This document shows, one piece after another, positions 13,252 through 25,540 of a stretch of DNA of 64,000 nt (positions are counted from its first letter, which is position 1; every line of letters starts with the position of its first letter). The stretch covers positions 62,001 through 126,000 of the forward strand of contig CAUEEP010000873.1 in NCBI GenBank assembly GCA_958450365.1, read 5' to 3'. Source of the DNA: Mesorhabditis belari. Taxonomy: Eukaryota; Nematoda; Chromadorea; Rhabditida; Rhabditidae. The position numbers and the translations under genes were made by a program. The notes below the pieces were generated by a model. That model saw nothing but the letters and a program-made list of their open reading frames with translations, searched no databases and was not told the origin of the DNA.

Positions 13252-15243
13252 TCATGATACATTGAATAGTTTTCCAAAGTGGAATACTTCAAAATCTTTG
13301 TGATAGATCGCATTGAAATAGGCCATCGTTTCCGGGTTTTCTTCCATCGATTTCTTTAGAATCTCTGGCTGAGCTTTCTCATGATTTGCGTGTTGTGTGT
13401 CGGAGTAGAAAAGATGAAAGAGTACCTGAATTTATTCAATTGTACAAAATTTGATTAGAACTCTGGATTAGCGTCGAAAACCGGATGAAAATCCAACAAA
13501 AACGCCCCATTGAGTTGTTTTTTTCAAACTTTTTGAATTGCGGGGTTTTTTAATCCCAAAAAAACAGCAATATCTAAAGCATTTGGCTAAAAACAAAAGA
13601 AAAGGAGGTTTGAAGTTTTTTAAATTTTAATATTTTAATCAAGTAGGTTCGGAAAAACAAAAAGAGGGTTTTAAGGGAAAAGTTTTTGTAGAGGATTTTT
13701 AGAACGTTTCACGTTGAAATTGACGAATTTTTACAAAAGTTTTAGGTTCAAGTATTAGTTTCAACGACTAGTTGGTTTAAAACGATTTAAAAGGAGCAAA
13801 CAAACGATTCGTTTAATTTAATTAAAAGTTTGAAGTTTAGCTTGTTTAAAAGGCTTAGCTTGGTTGTTTTGTTTAAAACCATTAGTTTAAAGGATGAATT
13901 TTTAAAACTTATAGAAAAATGTTTTTCAACTTATTTTTGAAGGGATACCTGATCCGAATAGAGCTTTGGTACTTTCGCTTCATCAAATACTTTTTGAAAT
14001 TCACTTCTCATTTCCAAACGATTCGAATTATGATGAATTAGATGGAATTTCTTCAGTTCCTCTGATAAATTGCAGAACCTAGTAGTAAAATCTGAAAAAG
14101 ATTCTTCATTCACTTACCAGCTTTGTGGTTGTGCGTGATAAATGACGATATCCCCGTGCTTTTCAACGAAATTCGTTTCTTGAACCGATCGAGTGCTCAA
14201 CAAAACGTAAACATCTTTGGTGAATTTGTGAATATCGATCTCCGAACCACACATTTTTAGATAGCTAATCGATATTTTATATTATTTTTGCATTTTGAAT
14301 CAATTAAGAATCACCGACTCGCAAAGATATCCGTAAAGGGAAAGGAAACGCTTGAGTGGCTCTCGGATAAGGACGAATCTCATCGGATTCTGGCAAACTT
14401 CCCATTTGTTTTGATTATTTTTGTAGTCGAGTTTCCATTTTTTCAGTTTGCATTCACTGAAAGAACAGGGATTTCACCCTCGTTTCTCATTGTTGCATTA
14501 ATTTTTTTCGAAATCAGGTTTAGGTTTAGCAAAAAATTTTTATAGACTTACAAGGGAAGGTCAAGTGGGCAAGGTGGTCAAATGACATGTGGTATATACC
14601 ATTCGACGCAGAATTTCACACTGATTTCGGTTTCAATTTTTGCCATTCGAAATCAGCGGGAAATTCTGCGTCGAATGGTATATAGCGAATGGTTTATAGC
14701 ACATGCCATTTGACCGTCCCTTGTTAGAAATTCGTTCAAGATTATAAAGAAAACCGAACACATCACTGAAACACTCAAAAAGCGTTCATTTCCTATCGAT
14801 TTATTCAAATCCAACAGCTCTTATTACCTGAGTTTTTTCTTGGGCCCAAAAGCAGCTTTGAAGGGGATTTGCCGAAAGTATCGATAAAGATCACAGAGCA
14901 TGATTTTGGTGATGGTGGCTCCATTCTTTGGGATCATGCAATAGAAAAGACCAATTTCATTGATATGCTGAAATTTGGAGAAATTCATCACTTTCCTAGA
15001 AATCTCACCGATTCACCGATTTCCAATGCGGCTCGAGCGGGAATTGGCGGAATTTTTAGCTCGAAAAAGGGAGTTTAGTTTGAAATTACTTGAAGTTTAT
15101 TCTTTGCTTAGAACTCTTATTCCAAGAAAACATGACTTTTGGTAAAAGCAACGATTTTTACCTGTCACATTAGTCAGATCATTTGAAAAAACAACATTTG
15201 AGAAGAGAAAACAATTGAAGAGTATTGAAAAGATGAATAGCAT
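13252..15243 (-). CDS. carbohydrate sulfotransferase (Sulfotransfer_2-like, nematode family)
   Basis: Predicted Golgi type enzyme moving sulfate from PAPS to a glycan. Read on the minus strand: exon 1 (15243-15171) encodes a hydrophobic signal or anchor starting MLFIFSILFNCFLFSNVVF. An exon near 14976-14828 carries the 5'-phosphosulfate loop FYCMIPKNGATITKIMLC. An exon near 14464-14324 carries the 3'-phosphate motif MRFVLIREPLKRFLSLY. Exons at 14263-14113 and about 14083-13947 encode CGSEIDIHKFTKDVY, AQPQSW and FCNLSEELKKFHLI. The last exon, 13430-13252, ends FHFGKLFNVS and a TGA. The short exon between 15045 and 14997 and one donor (GA|GTCGGT) are uncertain. The intron at 14466-14826 holds a palindromic MITE. 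The order of motifs matches exon for exon the plus-strand gene at 25541-29586. I recognise the family but not the acceptor glycan. Confidence 0.8.
14550..14724. repeat. palindromic MITE, family F (CCATTCGACGCAGAATT)
   Basis: Both arms contain ACCATTCGACGCAGAATTTC in opposite orientation, and the ends read ACAAGGGAAGGTCA and TGACCGTCCCTTGT. It lies in an intron of the minus-strand sulfotransferase. Other copies or pieces lie at 17296-17394, 24600-24745, 36001-36430 and 63885-63925. Confidence 0.8.
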
Positions 15244-15940
15244 TACACATAAAAGATATCCTTTTGAGGATCTGGTTGCCAAAATGGCAAAGGAAATGCA
15301 AAGATCGTATCTGAATTCACTCGATTTCGATTCAGTGAAAGTCTTGTGTACTTTTGCTTCTCCGTGTTTCTTCAAAATGACTCATTTTGTATAAATAGTG
15401 AATGAAAGCGCTTTTCTTTTAGAAGTATGAAAAATATTTTAGGGCTTAGATACTCGAATCTCTCCGCAAAGCGATGTTGCAAATACTGACTATTCAATTT
15501 TGACTTGGGCACAAATTTAAGCTTCAAAAGCCTTTAGTTTCATGGATTCAAAATCCTTTCCAATCTTTTACAAGCCTGGGTCCAAAATCTGGTGTTATCT
15601 TGTCACTGTGACCTCATTTTTTCTTTATAAACAAAAGCGACCAACAAAAACGATCTTTTAAAAAACCATTTTTGCTTCCTAGCGAACAGCTACCGTATTT
15701 ATTCTAATAGCTATTCTGATAATTCGAATAGCTAACAGCTAATAGCTGATAGCAAATAATCCTAATTCTACAACAAGAAATATGTCGTGCGTGCACAAAG
15801 AACAGTAGTGAACATTTCTGTAAAAAGCAAAAGAAAGGACCAAAATGGGATCGAAACTTGTGAGATCTGGCTCTGAAAACGGACGCTTGATTCTTTTTTC
15901 TTGTTTTTAGCAAGTCAAAAATCTTTTGATTTTGCTTATA

Positions 15941-16494
15941 CAGGGTGACACAAAAGTGCGGAGCCACCTTGTTTTTCGGTCATCAAATTCAGCCTTTAAG
16001 TTAGCAAAAAACTCTCGAACGTTGAATATCCTTATAAAAGTTTGAAATTATGGCAAGTTTGTGTTAAATTTAAGGCTTCGCAAGTAAAGATCAAGTCTTT
16101 TAATTGCAAATATATCGCCAGAATCAACCCAAATGCCTGATGGCTTGAATTCTTCTCAAAAACCATGTGAAATTTCTGAAATTTCTAATTAAACGCAGTC
16201 AATCAAAAGCAACCCTATTTTTTAAAACTCTTTCTAGACGAATAGCAAAATTTGAGGTTGATTGAAGCTGAAACGCAAAACATAATTCTAAAAAGTTGGT
16301 GAGTCGTAATCGGATTTCAAGTTTTAACTATTGTTTCACTTAAAAAAATAGGCCGATAAGAATGCTCTGTTTTTGCCAAAAAAAATGTTTTCCAAACCGA
16401 AATTTCATCTTGATTTCGAGTTTTTCAAGCGTTTTTCAAATATTTTTCTGTTGACCCTAAAAACAAGGTGGCTCCGAACTTTTGTGTCACCCTG
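15941..16494. mobile_element. mariner-like MITE with CAGGGTGACACAAAAG ends
   Basis: Terminal inverted repeats of roughly 28-30 bp: the left end begins CAGGGTGACACAAAAGTG and runs into GGAGCCACCTTGTTTTT; the right end is its near-perfect complement ending TGTGTCACCCTG. Length is about 554 bp with no transposase reading frame, so it is non-autonomous. The left flank is TA. Confidence 0.8.
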
Positions 16495-16499
16495 TCACC

Positions 16500-16713
16500 T
16501 TTCTTGTGCTCAATGTTTATCAATTCTTCCTTCCAATTCCCTGATAACAGAACCGAACCATTTCAGTTGTCTTTCAAAGAAAGCAAGAAACTTTCTCATG
16601 CAATGCCCTCCACTTCATTAGCACTCGATCTTGATATGACAAGAGAAATGGAATTCCTTACGGGTGATCTTCTCAAACATAAAACTGCCGCATTTTATGG
16701 ATTGATTTTATAG
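16500..16713 (+). other. weak open stretch, possible orphan exon
   Basis: Reading frame without stops just outside the right end of the MITE, ending in a TAG near 16711. Its translation (for example LALDLDMTREMEFLTGDLL) looks more like protein than noise, but I find no partner exons and no known domain. It may be nothing. Confidence 0.2.
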
Positions 16714-17159
16714 AACAAATACAACAAGTTTAGTTGAACTCTTGCAATAAACTCTTAAATAATTCTTTATGAGATCTTATTAAATAAATTCACATACAAA
16801 CTTTTTTTACGAGAGCTTTTTCGGAGTTTGAGTTCTCATTCGATTGTATTTTTTGATCATTCGACTTTTCAAATGTTTAGTCAATTTTTCAAACTCAAAA
16901 GTCAAAGTAAAAATGATAAATCATCATTTGCGCCCGTGGATTTTCGCCGGAATTTCGGTGAATTTTAGTAGGTTTACAAAATGTAGTATTGGACTATGTT
17001 TGACTCATTTCATTGATTGTTGTCATGTTTGTCATGATATTTATCATTTGTTGTTGGACACTTAAATAGATGCAGAAAAATTTGAACAAAATTTTTGAAT
17101 ATCTAGCAATTACGAAGAAAAGAAGGCTAGGGCACACTATAAAAGAAAAACTTAAAGAG

Positions 17160-17215
17160 AGTCGAACCCTTGACCTACAGCTTTGCATTCCGACACGTTA
17201 TCCGCCACACTAACA
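17160..17215 (-). repeat. tRNA-derived repeat unit (antisense)
   Basis: On the minus strand it reads GTGTGGCGGATAACGTGTC followed, after an anticodon-like stretch, by GTCAAGGGTTCGACTC, i.e. degenerate A and B boxes of a polymerase III promoter at tRNA spacing. Acceptor stem halves do not pair, so it is not a working tRNA. Confidence 0.55.
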
Positions 17216-17295
17216 ACGATTTCTTTGTCGCGCATGCGTTATAAGAGAGGCGAAAAACTTGTTTACCAAATTTCTTGCGGTTCTGAACTATTTAG

Positions 17296-17394
17296 CAAAA
17301 ACGGATAGCAGATTTGGAATCAGCATAAAATTCTGCATCGGATAGTCTAGGTCTCATTTTGATTGGTCACCTTGATTTCGTGACCTTCCCTTGT
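17296..17394. repeat. half copy of family F MITE
   Basis: Shares GGAATCAGCATAAAATTCTG and the end GACCTTCCCTTGT with the palindromic elements at 14550 and 36001, but only one arm is present. Confidence 0.65.
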
Positions 17395-18343
17395 AAAATT
17401 TTCAAGTGGCTCAATTTACACTTTTGCAATTACAATTGTAAATTTACGGTTGTAGCAATTTTTGTAAATTACTATTTACTTTTCCTGGATTTTCAGCTTT
17501 CCACTTCTATCAAAGTTTTTGTTTTTTCCTATTCATTACCAAAGGTTCATTCTTTGACTGCATGTTTTTCAGAAAAAACCCTTAGTCTTTTTTGTCTCTT
17601 TCAAACTGTGAAATAGCTTAGAGGTTTGAAGTGAGAAGCCTCTTAGCAATTAAAATTTGCATCATTTGAGTCGCTCGAATATTCATTTTCAATTTGTGCT
17701 AGGAGATTCGTGGGTTTTTTCGTGTCTTGATAAGAAATAACAAACGCCGGATTTCTCAATGTTCTTACAGGTAAATACCCCATACAAATTGTACATTAAC
17801 AACTCAGAATTTGATGGAAAATCTAATGAGACCTACCGCAAACCGATCCGAGGCCTACAAGTTGAGATATTTGATCTGCCAAGATCTGCCAAGCAAGGTT
17901 GGGCAGGTTCGGAGTTATCCCAAGCCCAGAGCAATGTAACGCACCGTGCCCGTTGAATTTAAACTACGGGCTGGCTTGTACATAAGCTGCAGCCATGAAA
18001 ACAGTTATTTCCTTGCATTGACCAGCATTGTCATTCCACAAAATAATGATCATTGACTTTCAAGAGTTATGTTTAAGTTAAGAATTTGAAGTCCTGTTAT
18101 GACATTAGGTAGTTTAGGTTAGGGCTTCAATAGGATTTATTTCTGTATTGTGGTTGATTGCTTGGATTGGTTGAATAAACCAGTATATACTCTTATCCTG
18201 TATAATCGTTGATTTTCAAAAATCATGACGGGCACGCCTCGACTCGTCTTTTTCTGACTTTTGACTTGTCTCAACTCATAACAGAGGTTGCTGTGACAGA
18301 AATCCTTTGAACTTTCTAAACTCTTCTATCAAAATTTCATTGA

Positions 18344-21042
18344 TCACTTCATCACCTTCCTATTTGCGATCACCATTTTCACCGACTCAAACAATTGTTT
18401 TCGATAGCTATCATAGACAAAGAGAAGAACCACCGTTGATAAAGTCCCATGAGAGCATCCGATGGCTGTTGTCCAGATTGTATAAACTGAAAAAAAAATT
18501 GCAATGAAAAGAAACGGCAAAGATTGAAATCGACGAACCGCTTAGTGAAGCGGAGTCGGGCCATCCCCCGGCAACGGCCGCCTCCCAACAAAAAGGCACG
18601 AAAACAACACCGATAAAGATGAGCACCTGCAATGAAAAAAGTAAAAACACTTGCAGTAAACTAATAAAGCTTTTTCTTACCTGAATAGTGAGATTTCGGA
18701 GCCATAGCCTCTGAAAGCGCAGTGTCTTTTTGCTCATCAAACGTCGCTGTTGATGAAGACTGTGATACGTTGGGAGGATCAGCGCTAAAAAATGTTATCA
18801 AAACTAAGAAAAAAAACAGGATAATTAGAGCAGAAAAACATCTACAACAGTCGCAACCACGTTTTCTTTTCGCATGAGTTTACAGAAGTTTTGAGTAACC
18901 GAAAAAGAAGCCACCAATTTACTAAGCACCCACCAAGACCTATCACTCCAATAAGGGCAAAATAGAGCGTGACCAAGCCGCATATATCGCCATTGATTTC
19001 TGCGGAAATAGCGTAAAAGCCAGTGTGATTGATGAAGTTGATCATTGTAGGGTTATACTGAAAACAACGTCACTTACGTCAAACGATAATATTAGGCTGG
19101 GTACTCATTTTTGATAACCCCTATTCAGTTTTTGGTTTTAATAAATAATTAAAGCACCAATGCAATTCAAATTTTCTTCAAATAGAAGTTGTTTATAGTT
19201 TAATTCTTTCTTTTGAAGAAAATTTAGGTACGTTTTGAAACGAATTTGCGCAGAGGTTCGTGTTTTACTGAAAATTCTTCAAACCGACGTATAACTAAAG
19301 CAATTAGACAAATCGAGCTGATAATTCGGCTTTATGTTTAACTTTTTTTTTGCTTTATCTATTGACACGAAGATGGGTCTCCTTAACTAAAATATTCTAA
19401 GCTCCTTCATCGAATCGTCGCCCTTTTTGACTCCCCGACTTCACGCTACCAAAGATATCCAAACATAAGACATTTTTAAACCCAATTTTAATGTTATTCT
19501 GCAGAAAAATAATTGCCCTTTCTAATGAAACAAACCGTGAAACATTCAGGCATTTGTTCATTTTAAATGGAGGTACAAAAAAGAACGAAAAGACTTTCTG
19601 GACAGCCTAATTTGAGATCTATTCCCAAAGCTTAGCTAAACTTAGCTTCTGTGAAAGAAAGTGCTCAAATTGCTTTATCGAGCGTTCACCGTTCCCTCAA
19701 CTTCTTTTCACCATAAAATCTCTAAAACCAGAGCTTTTCTAAATCTCTCAAAAGGTACTTTTAGAAAATCAATAGACCTTTGCATTTGCACAAAATCGTA
19801 GATTCTTTAATGCAGTAGTTATTTCCAAAAATCAAAACGTAGAAGTGTTATCAAGACTTAGTACTCAACCGAACATTTCCTTCCAAAACAATTTGCATCG
19901 TTTTTCTCAAAGGTTTACACCATTTTGTTGAACCTTTGTTTGATCTCGAATGGCTTGTTCAAGATCGTTCTTTTGGCTTAAAATAAACACAAGACATTCG
20001 AAGACGAGTGGCTGCACAAAGAAGGCGAAAACGAAAATCTGTTTCGCTCTGAAATGTTACTTTTTCGAATAACAAAAACTTAATCTATTAGGTTGGAAAG
20101 GTCAAAGTGAGAATTTTTTTCTTCTCTTCTTATCAGTATTCCCCAGCAACAAAAGCATTCGGATAAAAAGGGGTTTTTTTACACCACTCTTCAACTATTG
20201 GCTCTTCAACTCTTCAACTTCAACTAGGTCGATAATTGGCTCCGCGATTTCTTTGATGTGCAGCCCAAGAATTTCTGGGAGAAGAGGATTCGAACTCTAC
20301 CTAATAAATGGCAACGACTCATAGATAATAATGGCAATTACCTTATATAAATGTGTGGTTTGGTTTTTTAGAAAAATACAGTGCAAAAATTTTCACTTTG
20401 ACCTTTCCAACTTAATATTTCATTTTTAACGCACCCTTTGCCTTGTTTCAGCAAATGACTTTTCGGGAGAATCGACTGTTGTTTGTAAAAAATTGTGACA
20501 CCAATCGACGCGATAAAATACAGAAAAAGAGTCATTGCAAAACCCTGAAAGCATTTTCGATTTGAACTAGGCGGCTTTTATTGTAAGTCTTTGACTGATT
20601 GTTTTGACTTTGATTTGATTGTTAGTCTCGATTTTCAATGGACGAAACTCACAAATTGTGACGGGGTCGAAACCCCAAAAGAGCTGGCAAGTCCAAGGCA
20701 ATACCCTCCCAAAATGGGCATGGCTGAGATGGGAAAAGTGAAAAAGATCAAACCGAAGTCAAACGCTGCACCGGTCAGCTGAAAGAAAGCACGTTTATAC
20801 CAAAATGTGAATGCGAAATGCGAAATTGATACCTGCATGGTTAACAGATAGTATTTATAGCTTCCGAGTCGTTTCGGTGTGCCCACATAAATGATGTAGA
20901 CGCCAAGTAAGTTGAAGAACAAAGCCGGTACTTCAAATTAAAGCTTAAATCAAGCTTTGATAAGACAAAAGCTACCGCTGAAAATCGATAGCCATCGTTG
21001 AATGATTGGAAAAGAGTCGACGCTCACCAATTCAATCGACAT
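18344..21042 (-). CDS. serpentine chemoreceptor, sri/srh-like
   Basis: Seven-pass G-protein-coupled receptor of the nematode class I/H group, expected in chemosensory cilia. The start at 21042 gives MSIELVSVDSFPIIQRW, spliced in phase (S|V) to FSVPALFFNLLGVYIIYVGTP, the usual TM1 plus the TP(K)xxGxYKYYLL motif. The next exons encode DFGLIFFTFPISAMPILGGY (TM2-3 with the proline pattern of this family), FAMTLFLYFIASIGVTIFY (20550-20455), NPTMINFINHTGFY (from 19067), RLMSKKTLRFQRLWLRNLTIQ in intracellular loop 3 (18752-18682), VLIFIGVVFVPFCWEAA, and the TM7 exon TIWTTAIGCSHGTLSTVVLL followed by YDSYRKQL. The stop is TGA at 18346-18344. The exon around 18950-18840 is not settled. The large intron at 19070-20455 holds a MITE. 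The exact srX class cannot be fixed by eye. Confidence 0.82.
20091..20412. mobile_element. mariner-like MITE (GGTTGGAAAGGTCAAAGTG ends)
   Basis: Ends GGTTGGAAAGGTCAAAGTG and its complement CACTTTGACCTTTCCAAC, both flanked by TA, about 322 bp apart. It lies inside an intron of the minus-strand serpentine receptor. No transposase is encoded. A TAATAA-rich stretch and a tRNA-like antisense piece (20270-20320) lie within it. Confidence 0.8.
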
Positions 21043-21621
21043 TTGAAAAGTTGACTACTTTGAAACTGAAATTTTAGGAATGAAACTACTTTGGAACTTT
21101 GGGGATGGTGCTGTAAATCAATAAATACAGCACATTGAAAAAAAATTCAATTTTCGGTATTCTAAGTGGAACGCTCGTGTGGTGGCCGAAAATGATAATT
21201 AGCAGCTGTTTCTTAATAGGTTTTGGTTTCTGTTTTGTGAATAATCAAATTGTAATGAGTGATTAAATTGTTCCAACTTCTGCTAATTCTATTCTTATTT
21301 CATCGAAACGAATTTCTTATTTCAAAAAAGAAGTTGAAAGAGTTCAAATTGATTTTCAAATTGATAAAAGAACTTTTATTTGTTTTTGTTTCGAAGGTAA
21401 CGATGAGAAATGGTTTCCTGGAGATCTTCACAGTGATCTATTTTTAGATTTGTTTTTGAAATGTTTAGCAGAGCTAAAAATTAGCGATTAGACAGTTTGC
21501 GACCACGAGCCGATCACGAGCCTTGCAAAATGATCAAGCAAGGGTTAAAAATATCTTTATTAGCTTTTGAAAAATACAAATAATAGTCGTAAAACGATGA
21601 GAAGCATAAAAATTGTTTTTG
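21043..21621. other. intergenic spacer
   Basis: 580 bp between the start of the serpentine receptor and the stop of the lipase, both on the minus strand; it should contain the receptor's promoter. I see no repeat or gene in it. Confidence 0.5.
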
Positions 21622-24600
21622 TCAACCGAACATCTGATGATCGCGGATCATTCTCAGTTGAACATGATGAGTGGAGTGAAATGTTTGAGCATGATTGAGC
21701 CCATCGAATTCTCGACCACCATCTTGGCCGGCGATTTGAGAAGTGATCTGAAAAGCTTTGAAAAAAGATAGCAAAAATAGAGACTTTAAAAAACGGTGGC
21801 TGGGAGACTAGAGGTCAAACGTTTCACCTCCAGCTAGTCTGTCAATAACTAGTGGAAGTTGAACTCTTGACCTTTGGATTACTAAACTCGCGCTCACCGA
21901 TTGAGCTATTCAGGGCGAGATCTCCAGTTTGCCATTGAACGGCTGGTATGATAACCGAAATTGACTTTGTGACCTCCAGATAGATGGTCGGTTGTTAGAA
22001 AAAAGTCCGGCTACTTGGACCCGAGCTTTCCTGAATTTCAAGGCTGACATTCTACCAATTGTAACTGTGAGCACAAAACTAGCGATCAAAGGCTCCTAAG
22101 ACAGAAATAAACTTGGTGACCTCCAGCTAGATGTTCAATTGCTAGTAAAAGTCGAACCCATAACCATTAGGCTACTAAACAGCTGCCCTATCCATTAGAC
22201 CATCTATCGGTGTTATCTCAAACTCGTCAAAAAAGAGTGGGTTGGTGAGGAAGCGATCCTGTGACCTCCAGATCGATAAACCATGGCTTTATCCACTGAG
22301 CCACCCAAGCACTTTTTTTAGTTTTCAAGTCACAAAAGATTTCTCACTCTTTGTGCCCTCCAACTCACCGCTCCACACACGAGATAGCCGACCACTTGAT
22401 CTTTTCTACTGTAAATTGTATAAATGTGTTGACCCTCATAGCGTTGATAGGCGTTTATATCCTGACTATGAAACGTTATAAAGAGTTTCTTGATAGAAAA
22501 ACCTGTAGATATCTGCTTGTCTGAGGGCAATTTCCCGAATAGAGTCCATTCAGTGAATTGCAAATTGGGAGCGCGCCGAGAGCACAAGCGGGCAGCTGGA
22601 TACCGGCCATCTGGAGAGCAAATCATAACAATTAAGCACATAAACAAAACTACAACTTTTGTAGACGCTCAATTTCATCGTTGGCCAATTTTTTCAGTTT
22701 TAAAATCAGTTTTAAAATTTAAAACCATCACGTCCCCGTTCAAGGACTACATTAAGCGACAGCCAGAATCAATCGATGTTCACGCGTCGGGGGGAGGGCA
22801 TTTACAAATTGTTTGAAAAAGGCGAAGAAGACGTTAAGGGAAGAGTTTCCCTCCAAGAAATCTCACTTAACGGACGAAATAACGGCTTAGTTCGGAGAGA
22901 AAAAGTGAGGAAATGGGGGAAGGTACGCCTTCTATAGGGCGGTTGTATAATTTATATTTTTTGCAGGCTCTATTCGTTCCTAGGTGTAAACGGATATGGA
23001 CTAGAATTTGGGTAATATAAATAGTAACTAAAATATCAATTTGGCTCGGAGCTGACAGCTCTCTAAATTAAACGTCAAAGTTCACCTGTGGCGCAATCCC
23101 GTGATTTGGGCCAGCCGCACCCACATAGGTGTTCACGAATTTTGTCAGAGGACCGCCCAAGTGCTCGCCAGTGTCCACACAATGACCTAAGCATTGTAAA
23201 TCGAGGAACTGGATGTCATATTTCCCAAATATTACCCCCAAGAATAGCCTTTCTCGAAACGGGCACCCCAAGCGAGTAGCCGATCACGTCCACCTGACGA
23301 CCTGTGTAGAGGCGAACGGCGACAATTAGAGATCGTACCTGGAAACGAGCTATTTCTTTCCTATATTCAGAAGTTAATATTGTATCATGCATCCTGGATA
23401 GCACTGAGCATAATAACAATGCAAAAAGGGGGATATTGCGATGGAGAAAATAATGAGCTGTGTATGATTGAAAATTCTTAGACTCCAAGATCAGCTTAAA
23501 CGACTGAGTTCGAAAATTTTTCACAATTATTGACCATTCTGGTTGGCAAAAAAGAAGTTTTGCGAATGATTTCCTTACCTGTTTCACATATTCACATTTC
23601 ATCGTGTACTCGAGCCATTTGAGAGGGTTTCCCTGTGCTCCATTGAAATAGGTGGTGGAATAGAGCTCGGATTGCTTGTAGCCACCGTGTTTTCTATAGC
23701 AGATCTATTAGAAATGATTTTATCGGCAATTTTTCAGGACGAGGGCCAAACCAGAAACAGGATTCATTTCTTGGTTGCTGGTCTAGGTCAAACCAATTCT
23801 GTCGAAGCCAAAACCAGACTATAAAAGTCTTCTGGTTCATTCTTTTGATCTGGCTTTCGGTGCAAAGGTAGTTGGGGGGGGGACAATTTGTAAACTCGTC
23901 TTGACATGTTAAAATTTTACACTGGGGGGTTTTTGATGATGCTGGTGATATTTTCAAACTATGATTTTTTGTACTTTGATTTTACATGAATGCAACAATA
24001 ACTTTAATGACAATAATAAGCGCATAGGACGTCCACAATTTGGGAAACCTCGACCTTTTCAAAGAAGTCTCATATCGGTCAGCCAATCATCAAAATTCTT
24101 ATCACTCTTGATCACGAGTTTAGGCCATTCTCTTAAGAGGTTAAACGCCTTCAATTCAAGCCTAGCCACCGCTGCTCAACCTACACTAAAGAGAAACTAA
24201 AGAAAAAGCATCAAAAAATAAAAAATATTAATTCCAGATTCCATATGTAATAACATCAAAATAGCAAGAAGGCATAGTTTGAAAATATCACCGATCGATT
24301 CAGCATCATCAAAAACCCCTAGGGCAAAATTTCAAGATGTTAAGACGAGGCTACAGATTGTTCCCCAGCTACCTTTGCACCCTTGACCTTTAAAAATATC
24401 CTGGAATTTCTTGTGTTAAACCAACTTGAACCAATTGGCCGCTCTGGTCGGCCGATCGCCGGCCATATCGGAGACTCCATGAACAATGATGAGCGGTTGA
24501 TTGATTGGCCAATCGTTATCATGCATTTTCCCTCCATAAGAGCCACCTGGACCGAGGTCTACTCTAAGAAGACGTCAATAGACCAAAAATCTTAACTAAG

Positions 24601-24907
24601 ACCGAAATGGCTGCATTTTCAGAGTCTTAACAACTTTAGACGCTTATGACTCCTGATAGATTGTCATTTAGCAAAAACAAAGTATAGATTCGGAATCAGC
24701 ATCAAATTCTGCGTCGAATGGTATAAGTCGCATAAAATTTGGCCTCTTCCACTAGATGTTTGGTGAATAGTGAGCTTCTCACCTCTCCATTTGATCCCTA
24801 ATCAACGGTCCATAGTAATTTGCCAACCATCTACTAAAATGAGGAGTGAAAGCTGTCTGGATTATCGGCATTAGCAATAGTGAAAACAAAATATCGATCA
24901 GCAACAT
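21622..24907 (-). CDS. secreted class-2 lipase (EstA/Lipase_2 family)
   Basis: Alpha/beta-hydrolase secreted lipase of the family that is expanded in nematodes (lips genes). The start at 24907 gives a signal peptide MLLIDILFSLLLMPIIQTAF. The following exons, all in phase, encode GPGGSYGGKMHDNDWP and QPLIIVHGVSDMAGDRPTRA (oxyanion-side HG), then KHGGYKQSELYSTTYFNGAQ (23690-23580), VDVIGYSLGVPVSRKAILGG with the nucleophile Ser in GYSLG, HCVDTGEHLGGPLTKFV and YVGAAGPNHGIAPQ. Later exons encode ALPICNSLNGLYSGNCP, then IYSRKDQVVGYLVCGA with the likely acid Asp, and the last exon FDGLNHAQTFHSTHHVQL with the catalytic His, ending MFG and TGA at 21622-21624. The full Ser-Asp-His set is present, so the enzyme looks active. 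The intron at 23700-24430 holds a large inverted-repeat element and the 3' introns hold tRNA-like units. Confidence 0.9.
21797..21925 (-). repeat. tRNA-derived SINE-like unit
   Basis: Minus strand reads TAGCTCAATCGGTGAGCGCG (A box) then GGTCAAGAGTTCAACTTCC (B box), followed by ACTAGCTGGAGGTGA, the tail word shared by the other units in this region. It sits in the 3'-most intron of the lipase. Confidence 0.7.
22118..22215 (-). repeat. tRNA-derived SINE-like unit
   Basis: Minus strand reads TGGTCTAATGGATAGGGC (Arg-tRNA-like A box), then GGTTATGGGTTCGAC (B box) and the tail ATCTAGCTGGAGGTCACC. The acceptor stem is not paired. Confidence 0.7.
22225..22318 (-). repeat. degenerate tRNA-derived unit
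   Basis: Minus strand reads GGGTGGCTCAGTGGATAAAG, an A-box-like start, followed by CGATCTGGAGGTCACAGG, the family tail; the B box is largely lost. Confidence 0.5.
23880..24365. mobile_element. large inverted-repeat element in lipase intron
   Basis: Arms of roughly 80 bp: the left contains CTCGTCTTGACATGTTAAAA and TTTTTGATGATGCTGGTGA, the right TCAGCATCATCAAAAACCCC and CAAGATGTTAAGACGAGG, in opposite orientation. About 300 bp of unique AT-rich sequence lies between. No transposase is seen. Confidence 0.7.
24600..24745. repeat. partial family F MITE
   Basis: Contains GACTCCTGATAGATTGTCAT, GGAATCAGCATCAAATTCTG and CGTCGAATGGTATAAGTCGC, matching one arm of the full copy at 36001-36430. It is in the first intron of the lipase. 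Confidence 0.7.
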
Positions 24908-25540
24908 GTTCAATCAGTTTTTAAGAAAATGGAGAATAATAGCCTCACCGATTGATCGAATAATTGAAACAACTAAAAAAGAGAGGAAAAGCGGCTCGAA
25001 ACCCGTTTTCTTCCCGCAAACGTTCCAATCACTCAAGGCAAAACGGGGATAAAACTGCAAGCTCTCTCTAAATTTTCCAGTCTTCGAATCTTTTAAAAAT
25101 TAACCTTTTTCTGACACTTTTCTAATTTACTGGAAGCCTAAGTTTTTACCTATTTAAATAATATGATAAAAACATGCCAAGTTGAAACAAATTAACTAAA
25201 TGTAAGAGCTAAAGAGGTAAAAATGAGGGCAGGTTTAGGTTCCACCCTCCAAATCGATATTATCCCCCTCTTAACTGTATAGATCCTTGTTTCCTTATTT
25301 TTAACAAACGAGAAGTTTTCAGAGCACAAAGATCTCGTTAGCAGAAAAGGTGGAGATCGTTCGGAAGAGAATTGGCAACAGAATGAAAAAAAACTTGCTC
25401 CCTAGCCGATTTTTGTCACCCTGAGAACCTTTCAGTTCGGCTCTTTTCTGGCAATTCCTTTCCTTTTCGTCGATGATTCCAATCGGATTGTCTACTCAAA
25501 AAACTTCTTCTTTTCTATCTTTTCCCTTTAATCTTTAAAA
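24908..25540. promoter_or_regulatory. divergent promoter region, lipase (-) / sulfotransferase (+)
   Basis: The 633 bp between two divergent starts must hold both promoters. I see pyrimidine-rich tracts but no factor site I could name. Confidence 0.4.

Larger units (their letters stand above)
15244..18343. other. 3.1-kb intergenic region between two minus-strand genes
   Basis: Holds the promoter side of the sulfotransferase and the 3' flank of the serpentine receptor. I see a mariner-like MITE (15941-16494), a weak plus-strand open stretch (16500-16713), a tRNA-like antisense unit (17160-17215) and half of a family F MITE (17296-17394). The rest shows no supported gene. Confidence 0.5.

Noticed and set aside
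14288..14545. Plus-strand frame of 85 residues
   Set aside because: It is the antisense of the sulfotransferase exon coding REPLKRFLSLY.
14869..15078. Plus-strand frame of 69 residues
   Set aside because: Antisense of the sulfotransferase exon with IPKNGATITK, which is the real coding strand.
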